From Lysobacter sp. (GTDB taxonomy: Bacteria; Pseudomonadota; Gammaproteobacteria; Xanthomonadales; Xanthomonadaceae): 34,554 nucleotides of DNA. Shown here one piece after another: positions 7,828 through 16,159 of this stretch; position 1 is the first letter of the stretch; each line of letters begins with the position of its first letter. A program made the translations under genes and the position numbers. The DNA lies in assembly GCA_013362405.1 (NCBI GenBank), contig JABFWF010000075.1, positions 1 to 34,554 of the forward strand. Direction: 5' to 3'. The notes under the pieces are model-generated. The model was given only the letters and a program-made list of their open reading frames with translations. It was not told where the DNA came from and did not search any database.

Positions 7828-8388
7828 TCAGAACAGCAGGTAGGTCGAGAGGATGTACTTGTCGCCGCTCACGGGCGGCAAGCCGGCGTGCTGGTACATC
7901 CAGTACGGCGGGAACATCAGCAGCCGCCCCGCGCGCGGCGCGACCTTGACGCCGAGGTCGCAGAACTCGGTTTCGCCGCCCTCTGCGACGTCGTTGAGGT
8001 ACCACAGGAACACCATGTAGCGGCCGCAGGCCACGTCGACTGCGTCGAAATGTGGCTGGAACGACTCCTCGCCACCGGGGCGGTACCGCTTGAGCGTCAG
8101 CTTGTCGGTGCGCGGCCGCATGGGCACGGGAATCGTGAGCGGGACGTCCCGGTTGTAGCGCGCGAGCCAGGTCTCGATCTGGTGCAGGAAGAAGCCGATG
8201 AACGCCGGATCCGCCAACGCGCCGATGTTGAGCTCGGTCCAGGCGCTGTTCTCCAGGCCATCGCGCACGCCGCGGCCGTTGCGCCGCTGCTGCGTGACTT
8301 CCTGCTCGAAACCCTCGATGAGCTTGCGGCAGAAGTCCGCCGGCAGGGCCTCGTCGTAGACGCGCACGTAGTCGGCGAGGGCATGCAT
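7828..8388 (-). CDS. 2OG-Fe(II) oxygenase, prolyl-4-hydroxylase-like
   Basis: 186 residues; ATG at 8386-8388 with GGAGG at 8395-8399. It is a compact double-stranded beta-helix dioxygenase. The metal triad is H113 and D115 in FQPHFDAVD plus H167 in YQHAGLPPV, and K177 in GDKYILSTYL is placed to bind 2-oxoglutarate. The block GRYMVFLWYLNDVAEGGETEF is typical of prolyl-4-hydroxylase / PKHD-like oxygenases. The start lies one base past the stop of the upstream TPR-sulfotransferase, so the two form one operon and probably act on the same substrate. The residue hydroxylated cannot be read from the sequence. It has no signal peptide and should be cytoplasmic. It is unrelated in fold subtype to the AspH protein that converges on it. 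Confidence 0.9.
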   Translation of the reverse strand: MHALADYVRVYDEALPADFCRKLIEGFEQEVTQQRRNGRGVRDGLENSAWTELNIGALADPAFIGFFLHQIETWLARYNRDVPLTIPVPMRPRTDKLTLKRYRPGGEESFQPHFDAVDVACGRYMVFLWYLNDVAEGGETEFCDLGVKVAPRAGRLLMFPPYWMYQHAGLPPVSGDKYILSTYLLF

Positions 8389-8389
8389 C

Positions 8390-10216
8390 TCAGGCCTCCG
8401 GAAGCGCGTAGCCCCAGTGGTCCGCGGCCGGGCGCAGGATCGGGAACGCCGGTTCGAACCACTTGCGGTAAGGCAGCCAGCGCGCCACCGCACGCTTGTT
8501 CACCGGCTCGATCACCTGCGAATAGCTCGGCGTGCTGATATAGCCCTTCGCCGCCGCATGCCTGGAGAATTCGACGAGGAACCCGCGTTCCTCGATGTCG
8601 AGGTAACCGGCGATGCGCTCGACCTGCGCGGGGAAGTCGCCGACGGTGTCTTCGTAGCGCAGCACCAGCGCGTCGGGCGCCAGCAGCGGCGCATGATGGA
8701 TCCAGAAGCGCATCGCATTGGCGTAGCTTTTCGCAAGCCGCTCCAGCGTGGAGCACAGCACCAGGAAGGCGGGCGAGCGGAAGTTCTGCATGTAGCAGCT
8801 CAGGAGCACGTCGCAGGGATGGCGCAGCGCGAGGATGATCTTGGCCGACGGGAACAGCCGGCGGATCATCGGCAGGCGCAGCATGTTGAGCGGATTCTTG
8901 TCGACCAGGATCTGGCCCGGCGCGCGATGGGCGACCTTGTCGGCCTCGGACCAGTAGAACGCGCGCAATTCGGCGAGTTCCTCCCGCCCGAGGCGGGGTA
9001 GGTCCCTCGGATATCCGTGGCCCATGCGCTCCATCCGCTCCACGCACGCCTGCACGATGATGCGTTCGTCCATCGACACGTAGCGCGGGTGGGCGTCGAG
9101 CATCTGCTCGAGCATGGTCGTGCCCGAGCGGGGGAAACCGACGATGAACACCGGCGACGCTTCCGGCGCAGGATCGTCCGCCGATGGCGGGAACACGGCG
9201 TCCTTTGGATCGAGCCACTTCGAGGCGATCCGCAGAGGCTCCTCCGCCGATGCGGCGATGTCCGGCGCCATGTCGGCGGCGAGCTCGAACTGGATGGCGT
9301 GTGCCTTGGCCAGCTGCGCCATCGCCTCGTCGACCTGGCCCTGCTTGTCGGCCACGCTGGCGAGCGCGAAATGCGCCGCCGCGCGCGCCTGCAGCGGCAG
9401 GTCCCCGACGCGCAGCAGCTCTTCGTTGGCGGCGCGCGCCGCCGCGTAATCCTTGCGGCGGGTGGCGAGCGTCGCCTCCAGCGTCAATGCGTCGACGTGG
9501 GTATCGGGATGGTCGGCGTGGCGTACGCGCTCCAGCAACGCGGATGCTTCGTAGATGCGGTTGGTGCGCTCGTGCAACGACGCGAGCCGCACCATCGCGG
9601 TGGGGTCCATGGATCCGTGGGCGTCGGATTCGAGCAGGACGCGCGCTTCCTCCGCGCGGCCGAGCTGGACCAGCACCTTGGTGAGGTCGCCGCGCAGCCG
9701 CGGTTCGAGCGCGGGCCACGTCGCGACAGGCGGCATCAGTTCCTCGGCACGCCGCACGTCGCCGCATTCGATGCAGGCGAGCGCCGCGTAGACGCGGGCG
9801 TCGGCATCGTGGCCTTCCAGTTCGCAGGCGTCGAGGAAGCGGTGACGCGCGTCGCCCGGCCGGCCCATGTCGAGCAGCAACAGGCCGTAGTTCACCAGGA
9901 TGTCGGGCGTCGCCGGCGCCAGCGACAGCGCCTCGCGGAAAGCGGCATCCGCCTCGTCGAAGCGGCGCAGCCCCCGCAGCATCACGCCGAGGTTGGCGCG
10001 GTATTCCGGCACGGTGGGATGTAGCCGGGCGAGCTCGCCGAAGACGTCCGCGGCGGCCTGCACCTGGCCCTGCGCGTCGAGCGACATCGCCAGCAGGGTG
10101 AGGGCGGCCTCGTCGCCCGGCGCGCGCTCCAACGTGGCCCGGCACGTGCGTTCGCATTCCGCGAAGCGGCCGCTGGCGTATTCGTCGACCGCGCGTTCGA
10201 GCAACTGCTGGATCAT
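8390..10216 (-). CDS. TPR-repeat sulfotransferase
   Basis: 608 residues. Residues 1-310 are TPR repeats (for example CRATLERAPGDEAALTLLAM and NLGVMLRGLRRFDEADAAF). Residues 355-590 are a PAPS-dependent sulfotransferase of the Sulfotransfer_3 type. The 5'-phosphosulfate loop is FPRSGTT (361-367), VDKNPLNMLRL follows at 438-448, and the 3'-phosphate site is LRHPCDVLLSCYMQNF (464-479) with R465 and S473. YEDTVGDF lies at 521-528. TPR-fused enzymes of this type are commonly thought to sulfate peptides or proteins, as tyrosylprotein sulfotransferases do, though no acceptor is known here. The ATG is preceded by only a weak GGGACG. It is cotranscribed with the 2OG oxygenase one base downstream. It starts 11 bases past the terminator U-tract of the TonB receptor gene, so expression may depend on read-through or on a promoter inside the receptor gene. 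Confidence 0.92.
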   Translation of the reverse strand: MIQQLLERAVDEYASGRFAECERTCRATLERAPGDEAALTLLAMSLDAQGQVQAAADVFGELARLHPTVPEYRANLGVMLRGLRRFDEADAAFREALSLAPATPDILVNYGLLLLDMGRPGDARHRFLDACELEGHDADARVYAALACIECGDVRRAEELMPPVATWPALEPRLRGDLTKVLVQLGRAEEARVLLESDAHGSMDPTAMVRLASLHERTNRIYEASALLERVRHADHPDTHVDALTLEATLATRRKDYAAARAANEELLRVGDLPLQARAAAHFALASVADKQGQVDEAMAQLAKAHAIQFELAADMAPDIAASAEEPLRIASKWLDPKDAVFPPSADDPAPEASPVFIVGFPRSGTTMLEQMLDAHPRYVSMDERIIVQACVERMERMGHGYPRDLPRLGREELAELRAFYWSEADKVAHRAPGQILVDKNPLNMLRLPMIRRLFPSAKIILALRHPCDVLLSCYMQNFRSPAFLVLCSTLERLAKSYANAMRFWIHHAPLLAPDALVLRYEDTVGDFPAQVERIAGYLDIEERGFLVEFSRHAAAKGYISTPSYSQVIEPVNKRAVARWLPYRKWFEPAFPILRPAADHWGYALPEA

Positions 10217-10227
10217 CGTCGTCCCGG

Positions 10228-10263
10228 AAAAGAAAAGGGCCGCGCGGCATGCCGCGCGGCCCT
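10228..10263 (-). terminator. Strong intrinsic terminator after the TonB-dependent receptor
   Basis: Bases 10236-10263 are a perfect 28-base palindrome: AGGGCCGCGCGGCA and its exact complement. On the minus strand it is followed by TTTTCTTTT (10236-10228). It lies 25 bases past the receptor stop and 12 bases before the sulfotransferase ATG. Perfect dyad plus U-rich tract is the canonical Rho-independent form. Confidence 0.88.
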
Positions 10264-10287
10264 GAAGTCTAGCAATGATCGGAACGA

Positions 10288-13152
10288 TCAGAACTTGACG
10301 GTGTAACGCGCCCAGTAGTAGCGACCGATGGTGTCGAAGTTCGACGGGTCGGTGTTCGCGTTGAGGACGTTGTTCTGGTACATGATCGGCGGCTGCTTGT
10401 CGAACAGGTTGTCGACACCGACCTCGACCCGCGAGTTGATCGACGGCAGCGCGTACGTGAAGTTCACGCTGTGGGTCACGTACGAACCGATGTTCAGGTC
10501 GTAGCAGTAGATCGGGTTCGCGATGCAACCACCGTCCGCGTTCTTGATCGAGAACTTGCTCAGGTACTTCGTGCGCCAAGCGACGCTGAAGTCACCCATG
10601 CTCCAGTTCGCGAACGCACGCGCGCGGACGCGGGAGTACAGGCCGTAGTCCTTGTTGAACGTGCCGGCGAGGTGCGCGATCGGATCCGTGTTGGAGGTGG
10701 TGTCGACGTCATTGTCCCACTTGGAGATGTAGGTGCCGTCGAAGCCGAAGTTCCAGCTACCCCACGCGGTGTTCGGGAGCTTGTAGTGGGCGCCCACGTC
10801 CCAGCCCGTCGCATCCAGGCGGCCGAGGTTGACGGTCGGCTGCTGGATGAACGCGATCTGGCCGTCCGGGTTGCGGTGGATGTACGGGCAGAACGGGCTG
10901 GCGTTGTTGGCATAGCACTGGTTGAGCACGGTCTGTGCGCCCAGCGTGCTGATGTTGTCGCCCAGGGCCAGACGCCAGTAGTCGACGTTGACCGACAGGC
11001 CCGGCAGCCAGCTCGGGTCATACACCGCACCCCAGTCGTACGAACGGCCCTGCTCCGGCTGCAGGTTGTAGCCGGCGTAGACCGAACCGGAAACCACGCC
11101 GGTCGTCTGCGACAGGCCGGTGTTCTCGATGCCGGTCGCCGGGATGGCGGTGGCGCCGGTGGGCGCGCCGCAGGCCGAACGATGGGCCGGGTCGTTGGTG
11201 TAGCCGACGCAGGGGTCGGTGGCGGTCGGTGCGTTGCCCGACGGACCGGTGAACAGGTCCGAGATGGTCGGCGCACGGAACACTTCCGCGACCGTGCCGC
11301 GCAGCAGCAGGTCGTCGATCGGACGCCATTCGACCTGCAGCTTGCTGCTGACGTTGTTGCCGAAGTTGCTGTAGTTCGAGTAGCGCGAGCCGACGGTGAC
11401 GTTCAGCGCCTTGGCGAACGGCGCGTCCTTCAGGATCGGCAGGAACAGCTCGGCGTACAGCTCGCCGACCGAGTACGAACCGGTGAGCGGCGCACCGCAG
11501 GCTTCCTGCGAAATGAAGCAGGTGCCATCGGCGCCGGCGAGGGCGACGTAGTCCACTTCGCCGCGCAGGTACTCGCGACGCCACTGCGCGCCGAAGGCGA
11601 GCTGGGCGGCGCCGGCCGGCATGTTGAACAGTTCGCCGGAGGCGTTGGCTTCCACGCCCTTCGAGATCTGCGTGGTGTTCGACATCGGGGACACCGCGTA
11701 CTGCTTCAGCGTCGCGATGGTCTGCGGGTCCTGGATGTTGAAGATGTTGAGCGGGACGCAGTTGGCGATCGGCGCGGTCGGCGTGCCGCAGGTCGCGACG
11801 CCGGTCGGGCTCATGAACGACGGGCCGAGGGCGTCACGCAGGCCCTGGTAGTACACGTAGCCCTTGGTCTGGGTGTTGTTGAACGTGCGGCCGTAGTTCA
11901 CCGCCACGTCCCACTTCCACGTGTCGCCCAGCAGGCCTTCGAAGCCGCCGATGACCTGGTCGGTATCGGTGCTGTTGAGCGACATGCGCTGGCCCAGCGA
12001 GGTGAAGCGGGTACGCAGGTTCGGGCCGCCGCCGCCGAAGGAGATGCCGAACGGGTTGTAGACGTTCTGCGCCGAGATCACCACGCCGTCGGAGTTGGCG
12101 TCGAACGGCAGCGCCGCGATCGCGAAGCCCGAGGAGGTCTTGTTGTGGAAGACGTTCAGGAACGCGCTGACGTCGTCGCTGATCTGGTAGTTCGCCAGGA
12201 AGAAGCCGTTGGTGCGCTCCTGCGGCGTCTGGATCAGGTTGGTGCGCTGGTAGTTGTAGGCGTCAGTCGCGCTGTTGTAGCAGCGGTAGTCCGACGTGCT
12301 GCGGCCCGAGGCACCGGCGATGCGGGTGACGCTGGAGCAGCCCAGCGCGGTACGCAGCGGATTGCCCGAGGGCAGGTTGATGCGGCCGTTCGGCGTGCGG
12401 CTGGAACCGGCGGCGATGACCGAACCGTAGGTCAGGTACAGCGCGTCCTTGGAGAAGTCGCGGTCGGCCGACGAGATCTTGGTGAACTTGTTGTAGTCGA
12501 TGCCGGCGATGATGTTGCCCTTCTCGCCGCTCTGGCCGAAGGTGAACGAACCACCCGTGCGCTGGCCGTCGCCCTTGCCCGAAATGCCGTAGTCGAGCGA
12601 GGCCTGCATGCCGGTGAAGTCTTTGCGCATGATGAAGTTCACGACGCCGGCGACGGCATCGGAACCGTACACGGACGACGCACCGACGGTCAGGACTTCG
12701 ATGCGCTCGACCGCGGAGGCCGGGATCGAGTTGAGGTCGTTGTTCAGCACGCGGCGGCCGTTGATCAGCATCAGCGTGCGCTGCGAGCCGAAGCCGCGCA
12801 GGTCGACCGCCGAGGCGCCGTTGCCGCCGCCGTTGTTGACCTGCGGGTTGGTCGGCGAACCGGCGATCGCCGGCAGCTCCTGCACGAGGTCGCCGAGGGT
12901 CAGCTTGCCGGTCTTCTCGATCGCGGCGCGGTCGATGGTGACGACCGGGCTGGCGTTTTCGGCGTCGACACGACGGATGCGCGAGCCGGTCACCTCGATG
13001 CGGTCGAGGGTCTTGGCCTGCTGGTCAGCCGGAGCCTGCGCGGCCGGCGCAGCCTCCTGGGCGAAGGCGATGCCGGTACCGGCAGCCGCCGTGGCGCCCA
13101 CGGCGAGCGCGAAGGTGATCGCGTCGCGGAGCTTGGTGGTCTTCAGGGTCAT
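10288..13152 (-). CDS. TonB-dependent outer-membrane receptor
   Basis: 954 residues. The ATG at 13150-13152 has GGAG six bases upstream; an in-frame TTG at 13164 is less likely. A signal peptide of about 31 residues ends AFAQ. It is followed by an Ala/Gln/Pro linker and a TonB-box-like DRIEVTGSRI. The plug domain includes LTLGDLVQELPAI, VDLRGFGSQRTLMLINGRRV and VYGSDAVAGVVNFIMRKDF. The rest is the 22-strand barrel, ending in the aromatic YTVKF expected for outer-membrane insertion. The family imports siderophores, glycans, vitamins or peptides with energy from TonB-ExbBD; the ligand is not evident. All 12 cysteines lie in six close pairs in predicted surface loops. It has its own 280-base upstream region and a strong terminator. 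TPR-sulfotransferase and 2OG-oxygenase genes follow on the same strand. Confidence 0.95.
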   Translation of the reverse strand: MTLKTTKLRDAITFALAVGATAAAGTGIAFAQEAAPAAQAPADQQAKTLDRIEVTGSRIRRVDAENASPVVTIDRAAIEKTGKLTLGDLVQELPAIAGSPTNPQVNNGGGNGASAVDLRGFGSQRTLMLINGRRVLNNDLNSIPASAVERIEVLTVGASSVYGSDAVAGVVNFIMRKDFTGMQASLDYGISGKGDGQRTGGSFTFGQSGEKGNIIAGIDYNKFTKISSADRDFSKDALYLTYGSVIAAGSSRTPNGRINLPSGNPLRTALGCSSVTRIAGASGRSTSDYRCYNSATDAYNYQRTNLIQTPQERTNGFFLANYQISDDVSAFLNVFHNKTSSGFAIAALPFDANSDGVVISAQNVYNPFGISFGGGGPNLRTRFTSLGQRMSLNSTDTDQVIGGFEGLLGDTWKWDVAVNYGRTFNNTQTKGYVYYQGLRDALGPSFMSPTGVATCGTPTAPIANCVPLNIFNIQDPQTIATLKQYAVSPMSNTTQISKGVEANASGELFNMPAGAAQLAFGAQWRREYLRGEVDYVALAGADGTCFISQEACGAPLTGSYSVGELYAELFLPILKDAPFAKALNVTVGSRYSNYSNFGNNVSSKLQVEWRPIDDLLLRGTVAEVFRAPTISDLFTGPSGNAPTATDPCVGYTNDPAHRSACGAPTGATAIPATGIENTGLSQTTGVVSGSVYAGYNLQPEQGRSYDWGAVYDPSWLPGLSVNVDYWRLALGDNISTLGAQTVLNQCYANNASPFCPYIHRNPDGQIAFIQQPTVNLGRLDATGWDVGAHYKLPNTAWGSWNFGFDGTYISKWDNDVDTTSNTDPIAHLAGTFNKDYGLYSRVRARAFANWSMGDFSVAWRTKYLSKFSIKNADGGCIANPIYCYDLNIGSYVTHSVNFTYALPSINSRVEVGVDNLFDKQPPIMYQNNVLNANTDPSNFDTIGRYYWARYTVKF

Positions 13153-13264
13153 CTCTCTCTCCAAGTCAGTCTTGGGTATTTCCCATGGGAACCTCCCCGG
13201 CGGAGTCGAAAAGACACCCGTACCGGCAAGGCCGGGGCCGATAGTAGCCCCCCTCGGAGAGAAA

Positions 13265-13281
13265 TTAAAGTGTCGTTAAAG
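13265..13281. promoter_or_regulatory. Direct repeat TTAAAG-N5-TTAAAG upstream of the TonB receptor
   Basis: Two TTAAAG copies sit exactly 11 bases apart (13265-13270 and 13276-13281), one helical turn, about 115 bases before the receptor ATG. They form an AT-rich island in GC-rich surroundings. On the minus strand a TACTAT that could be a -10 lies further down toward the gene, without a convincing -35. The repeat could be an activator site or the upstream part of the receptor promoter. The rest of 13153-13432 (280 bases) holds no gene that I can see. Confidence 0.35.
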
Positions 13282-13412
13282 GGCCGAATTTCCCGGGGGA
13301 AGCTGGCATCCGGGAACCGAAAGGCGTGCTGGCGGCGCCACGCCCGCGACGGCCGGGGCAGGCGCGCGAATCGACGGTCGGGTCAGGCCAGGCGGGGCAA
13401 GGCCGGGGAAGT

Positions 13413-13428
13413 GCGGGCTCGCGCCCGC
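13413..13428 (-). terminator. GC-rich hairpin downstream of the exported hypothetical protein
   Basis: GCGGGC (13413-13418) and GCCCGC (13423-13428) form a 6-base stem with a TCGC loop. It starts five bases past the stop codon of the gene ending at 13433. No U-tract follows on the minus strand, so it may be a weak or Rho-assisted terminator or an mRNA-stabilising hairpin. Confidence 0.35.
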
Positions 13429-13432
13429 GGAC

Positions 13433-14284
13433 TCAGAGGTCCTGCTCGTACCGGACGTACGGGACGGTGCCGTCCTCTTCGCCGGAGGTGTTCGGCGAGA
13501 ACGGGTTCTTGCCGCGGGTCACCACGTTGTCGGCGCCGACGGTGAGCTGGCCGCTCCAGGGAGTGCGCCACGTCAGGCCGAGGCCGAAGGCTTCCCATTT
13601 CGGCTGGCCCGGCGTGTCGACCACGTGGCCGACGATGCTGGCACCGAAGGCGCCCACGCCACCGCCGACGGTGAAGCTGCGGCTGTTCCAGCGATCGGCC
13701 AGCGCCGGCATGTCTTCGGGGGCGACCAGACGCGCCTTGGCCATGGTGCCGGCCAGAGAAACGTAACCCTGGCTGCCCAGGTCCTTGCGTGCGACCAGGG
13801 TGATGTCGTTGCCCTCGACCCGGGCGCCGGGGCGGCCGGGTGCCAGCCAGGCGGGCAGGGTGTCGTGGCTCGCGCCGAGCGACACGCCGAGATGGGTCCC
13901 GCCATGGGCGAAGGCGGTTCCGACGCTGGCGCGGCGGCTGCCGTTGGCGTCGAAGCCGTTGCCGAGCGCGGCGAGCAGGCAGTTGTTGGACAGGTTGCCG
14001 AGGGTGCCGGCGAGGCCGTTCTTGCGATCGCACAGCAAGGCGAGCGAATCGCCGGCGTCGAGGCCAAGGGTGGCGTCGAGGGTGTTGTTGCCGAAGCGCC
14101 AGCGCGCGCCCGCCTGGGCGCCATCGACCGGCTCGAGGACCAGCAGCGCTTCCACCTTGCCGCTGGCATTGTTCCAGACCGGCAGGACCGTCTGGTCGCG
14201 CCGCGCCGACTGCGCAGCCGCGCCCGTCGCCACGCCGAGGGCGAGCATGAGGGCGAAGGGAAGCTGCAGCAGACGGGAGAACAT
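13433..14284 (-). CDS. Exported protein of unknown function, probably beta-rich
   Basis: 283 residues that I do not recognise as a named family. Residues 1-25 are a clear signal peptide (FSRLLQLPFALMLALGVATG, ending AAAQS). The mature part is rich in Gly, Asn, Thr and Leu, with alternating patterns such as WRFGNNTLDATLGLDAGDSL, TAFAHGGTHLGVSLGAS and FTVGGGVGAFGASIVGHVV. These resemble amphipathic beta strands of a small outer-membrane barrel. There are two cysteines, in LLCDRKNG and NNCLLAAL. The end, YVRYEQDL, lacks the terminal Phe of classical outer-membrane proteins, so surface location is not proven. The ATG at 14282-14284 has no good ribosome site. A candidate promoter lies 50-80 bases upstream. 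It is on the same strand as the TonB receptor but 280 bases away and probably separately transcribed. Confidence 0.8.
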   Translation of the reverse strand: MFSRLLQLPFALMLALGVATGAAAQSARRDQTVLPVWNNASGKVEALLVLEPVDGAQAGARWRFGNNTLDATLGLDAGDSLALLCDRKNGLAGTLGNLSNNCLLAALGNGFDANGSRRASVGTAFAHGGTHLGVSLGASHDTLPAWLAPGRPGARVEGNDITLVARKDLGSQGYVSLAGTMAKARLVAPEDMPALADRWNSRSFTVGGGVGAFGASIVGHVVDTPGQPKWEAFGLGLTWRTPWSGQLTVGADNVVTRGKNPFSPNTSGEEDGTVPYVRYEQDL

Positions 14285-14335
14285 GGTGCGCGTGTGACCC
14301 CGGCGTGGTGGTCGAGTTCCTCGGGGGATGACACG

Positions 14336-14364
14336 ACTTTAACCGATTTATGTTTCCTTAACAA
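14336..14364 (-). promoter_or_regulatory. Candidate promoter of the exported hypothetical protein
   Basis: On the minus strand TTGTTA (14364-14359) is followed by exactly 17 bases and TAAAGT (14341-14336). Each hexamer matches consensus at four of six positions. The region is the most AT-rich in this part of the window. Transcription would start near 14329, 45 bases before the ATG at 14284. Confidence 0.45.
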
Positions 14365-14396
14365 TCCCTGTCACCGAGCCGCGTCCGTTTTCCGCC

Positions 14397-15302
14397 CTAC
14401 TGCAGGCGCGCGGGTGGCTGCGCCTCGAGTCCCGGCCGGGGGGCGAACAAGGCCCCGATCTGCTCCGGGTCGAACCGGTACTGCTGCCCGCAGAACTCGC
14501 AACGGATCTCCGCCACGCCGCCGGCCGCGGCCGCCATCGCCTCTTCCTCGCCGAGCGACTGGAGCATGGACGCCACCCGTTCCCGCGAGCACGAGCAGGC
14601 GAAGCGCAGCGGCCGGCTGCCCATCACCTCGATGGTGTCCTCCGGGAACAGCCGCCGCAGCAGCGTCTCCGCCGGCCACTCGAGCAATTCGCGCGGGGTG
14701 AGGGTGTCGAAGAGCGCGCAGGCGCGCGTCCAGCCGTCCTCGTCGCCGGCATCGCCCGGCAGCTTCTGCAGCATCAGGCCGGCGACCCGCTGGTGGTCGA
14801 CCGCGAGCAGCAGGCGCGTGGGCAACTGCTCGGACTGCCGGAAGTACGCCTCGAAGGCGTCGGCAAGCGCATCCGACTCGAGCGCGACCATGCCCTGGTA
14901 GCGCGCCGGTTCGCGCTCGCCGATACCGGGGTTTTCGATCGTGATCACGAGCAGCGCGTTCTCGCCGAGTTCGCGCAGGTCGCGCGAGACCGGCATGCCT
15001 TCCTCGTACTGGGCGATCGCGCGCAAGGTACCGGCGGCGGTGCATTCGGCGAACAGCGTGCGCAGCGGACCCTCGCCGCGCAGCTGCACCGAAAGGCGGC
15101 CGTCGACCTTCGCGTGGCCGGTGAACAGCGCCGCCGCCGCGCAGGCCTCGCCGAGCAGTTCCTCGATCGCCGCCGGGTATTCGGCGCGCGCGCGGATCTG
15201 TCGCCAGGTTTCCTCCAGGTGCACGCGCACGCCGCGAACGCCGGCCTCCTGCAGCAGGAAACGGGTGAGGGCGTCGCGATCGTCGGCGGCAGGCTGGGTC
15301 AT
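14397..15302 (-). CDS. hslO: Hsp33 redox-regulated chaperone
   Basis: 301 residues, usual length for Hsp33 (about 290). It is a cytoplasmic holdase that is inactive when reduced and zinc-bound, and is activated by disulfide formation under oxidative stress. The four zinc cysteines are all present near the C-terminus: C236 and C238 in [10 protein letters not shown], and C268 and C271 in RCEFCGQQY. The N-terminal domain carries family blocks such as [20 protein letters not shown] and QYQEGM-like [12 protein letters not shown]. The ATG at 15300-15302 has only a weak ribosome site; an extension further upstream looks unlike Hsp33 and runs into the divergent gene. It diverges from mtgA with 49 bases between starts, where a GATAAT (15319-15324, plus strand) could be part of an mtgA promoter. 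Confidence 0.95.
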   Translation of the reverse strand: MTQPAADDRDALTRFLLQEAGVRGVRVHLEETWRQIRARAEYPAAIEELLGEACAAAALFTGHAKVDGRLSVQLRGEGPLRTLFAECTAAGTLRAIAQYEEGMPVSRDLRELGENALLVITIENPGIGEREPARYQGMVALESDALADAFEAYFRQSEQLPTRLLLAVDHQRVAGLMLQKLPGDAGDEDGWTRACALFDTLTPRELLEWPAETLLRRLFPEDTIEVMGSRPLRFACSCSRERVASMLQSLGEEEAMAAAAGGVAEIRCEFCGQQYRFDPEQIGALFAPRPGLEAQPPARLQ

Positions 15303-15351
15303 GGTCGGTGTCCGGCGCGATAATGCGCGCTGTCTTCGGGGATGGCGCCTA

Positions 15352-16140
15352 ATGAGTGGGGATCGCAAGCGCGCAAGGCAAGCCGGCCGGCGCGAACCGT
15401 CGCGCGCACGACGCTGGCTGCGCCGCCTGTTGTGGCTGCCGGTGCTGTTCGTCGGCGCCACCGTCCTGCAGGTGCTGGTGCTGCGCTTCGTCGATCCGCC
15501 GTTCTCCGCGTTCATGGCGGAACGCCAGCTCGCCGCGTGGGTGGAGGGCGACTGGGACTACCGCACTGCCTACGACTGGCGCGATCTGGGCGCGATGGCG
15601 CCAAGCCTGCCGTTGGCGCTGGTCGCCGCCGAGGACCAGCGCTTTCCCGTCCACCACGGCTTCGACTTCGAGGCGATCCGCCAGGCGCAGGTGCACAACG
15701 AACGGATGCAGGCGCGCGCCGAACGCCGCAACCAGCCGGTGCGGCACCTGCGCGGCGCCAGCACGATCAGCCAGCAGACCGCCAAGAACCTGTTCCTCTG
15801 GCAGGGCGAAGGCGCCTCGCGCTGGCTGCGCAAGGGCCTCGAGGCCTGGTACACCGTGCTGATGGAGGCGTTCTGGCCGAAGGCGCGCATCCTCGAGGTG
15901 TACGCCAACATCGCCGAGTTCGGCGACGGCATCTACGGCGCGCAGGCGGCTTCGCGCAGCTACTTCGGCAAGGACGCGGTGCAGCTCACGCCGGCCGAGA
16001 GCGCGAGCCTGGCCGCGGTGCTGCCCAGCCCGCGCCGCTACAGCGCCGGGCGCCCCGGCCCCTACGTGGAGCGACGCAGCGGCGGCATCCAGCGGCAGAT
16101 GCGCCATCTCGGCCGCGACGGCGTCGTGCCGCAACGCTGA
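15352..16140 (+). CDS. mtgA: Monofunctional peptidoglycan transglycosylase
   Basis: 262 residues, near the 240 of E. coli MtgA. It polymerises lipid II into glycan strands at the periplasmic face of the inner membrane. A basic cytoplasmic start is followed by one transmembrane anchor at about residues 24-46 ([20 protein letters not shown]). The GT51 domain has the catalytic glutamate E94 in [14 protein letters not shown], the motif [17 protein letters not shown] (134-150), and [18 protein letters not shown] followed by [18 protein letters not shown]. No transpeptidase domain follows, which defines the monofunctional class. The ATG at 15352 is the first in frame after the divergent hslO start. 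A glycosyltransferase gene follows after 19 bases and may be cotranscribed. Confidence 0.96.
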   Translation: MSGDRKRARQAGRREPSRARRWLRRLLWLPVLFVGATVLQVLVLRFVDPPFSAFMAERQLAAWVEGDWDYRTAYDWRDLGAMAPSLPLALVAAEDQRFPVHHGFDFEAIRQAQVHNERMQARAERRNQPVRHLRGASTISQQTAKNLFLWQGEGASRWLRKGLEAWYTVLMEAFWPKARILEVYANIAEFGDGIYGAQAASRSYFGKDAVQLTPAESASLAAVLPSPRRYSAGRPGPYVERRSGGIQRQMRHLGRDGVVPQR

Positions 16141-16159
16141 ACCCGACTACCATGCCGCC

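Noticed and set aside
10471-13545. A 1024-codon plus-strand open frame across the TonB receptor
   Set aside because: It is antisense to a well-formed receptor gene, has a Val/Arg/Asp/Ala-rich composition typical of GC-rich shadow frames, and shows no domain.
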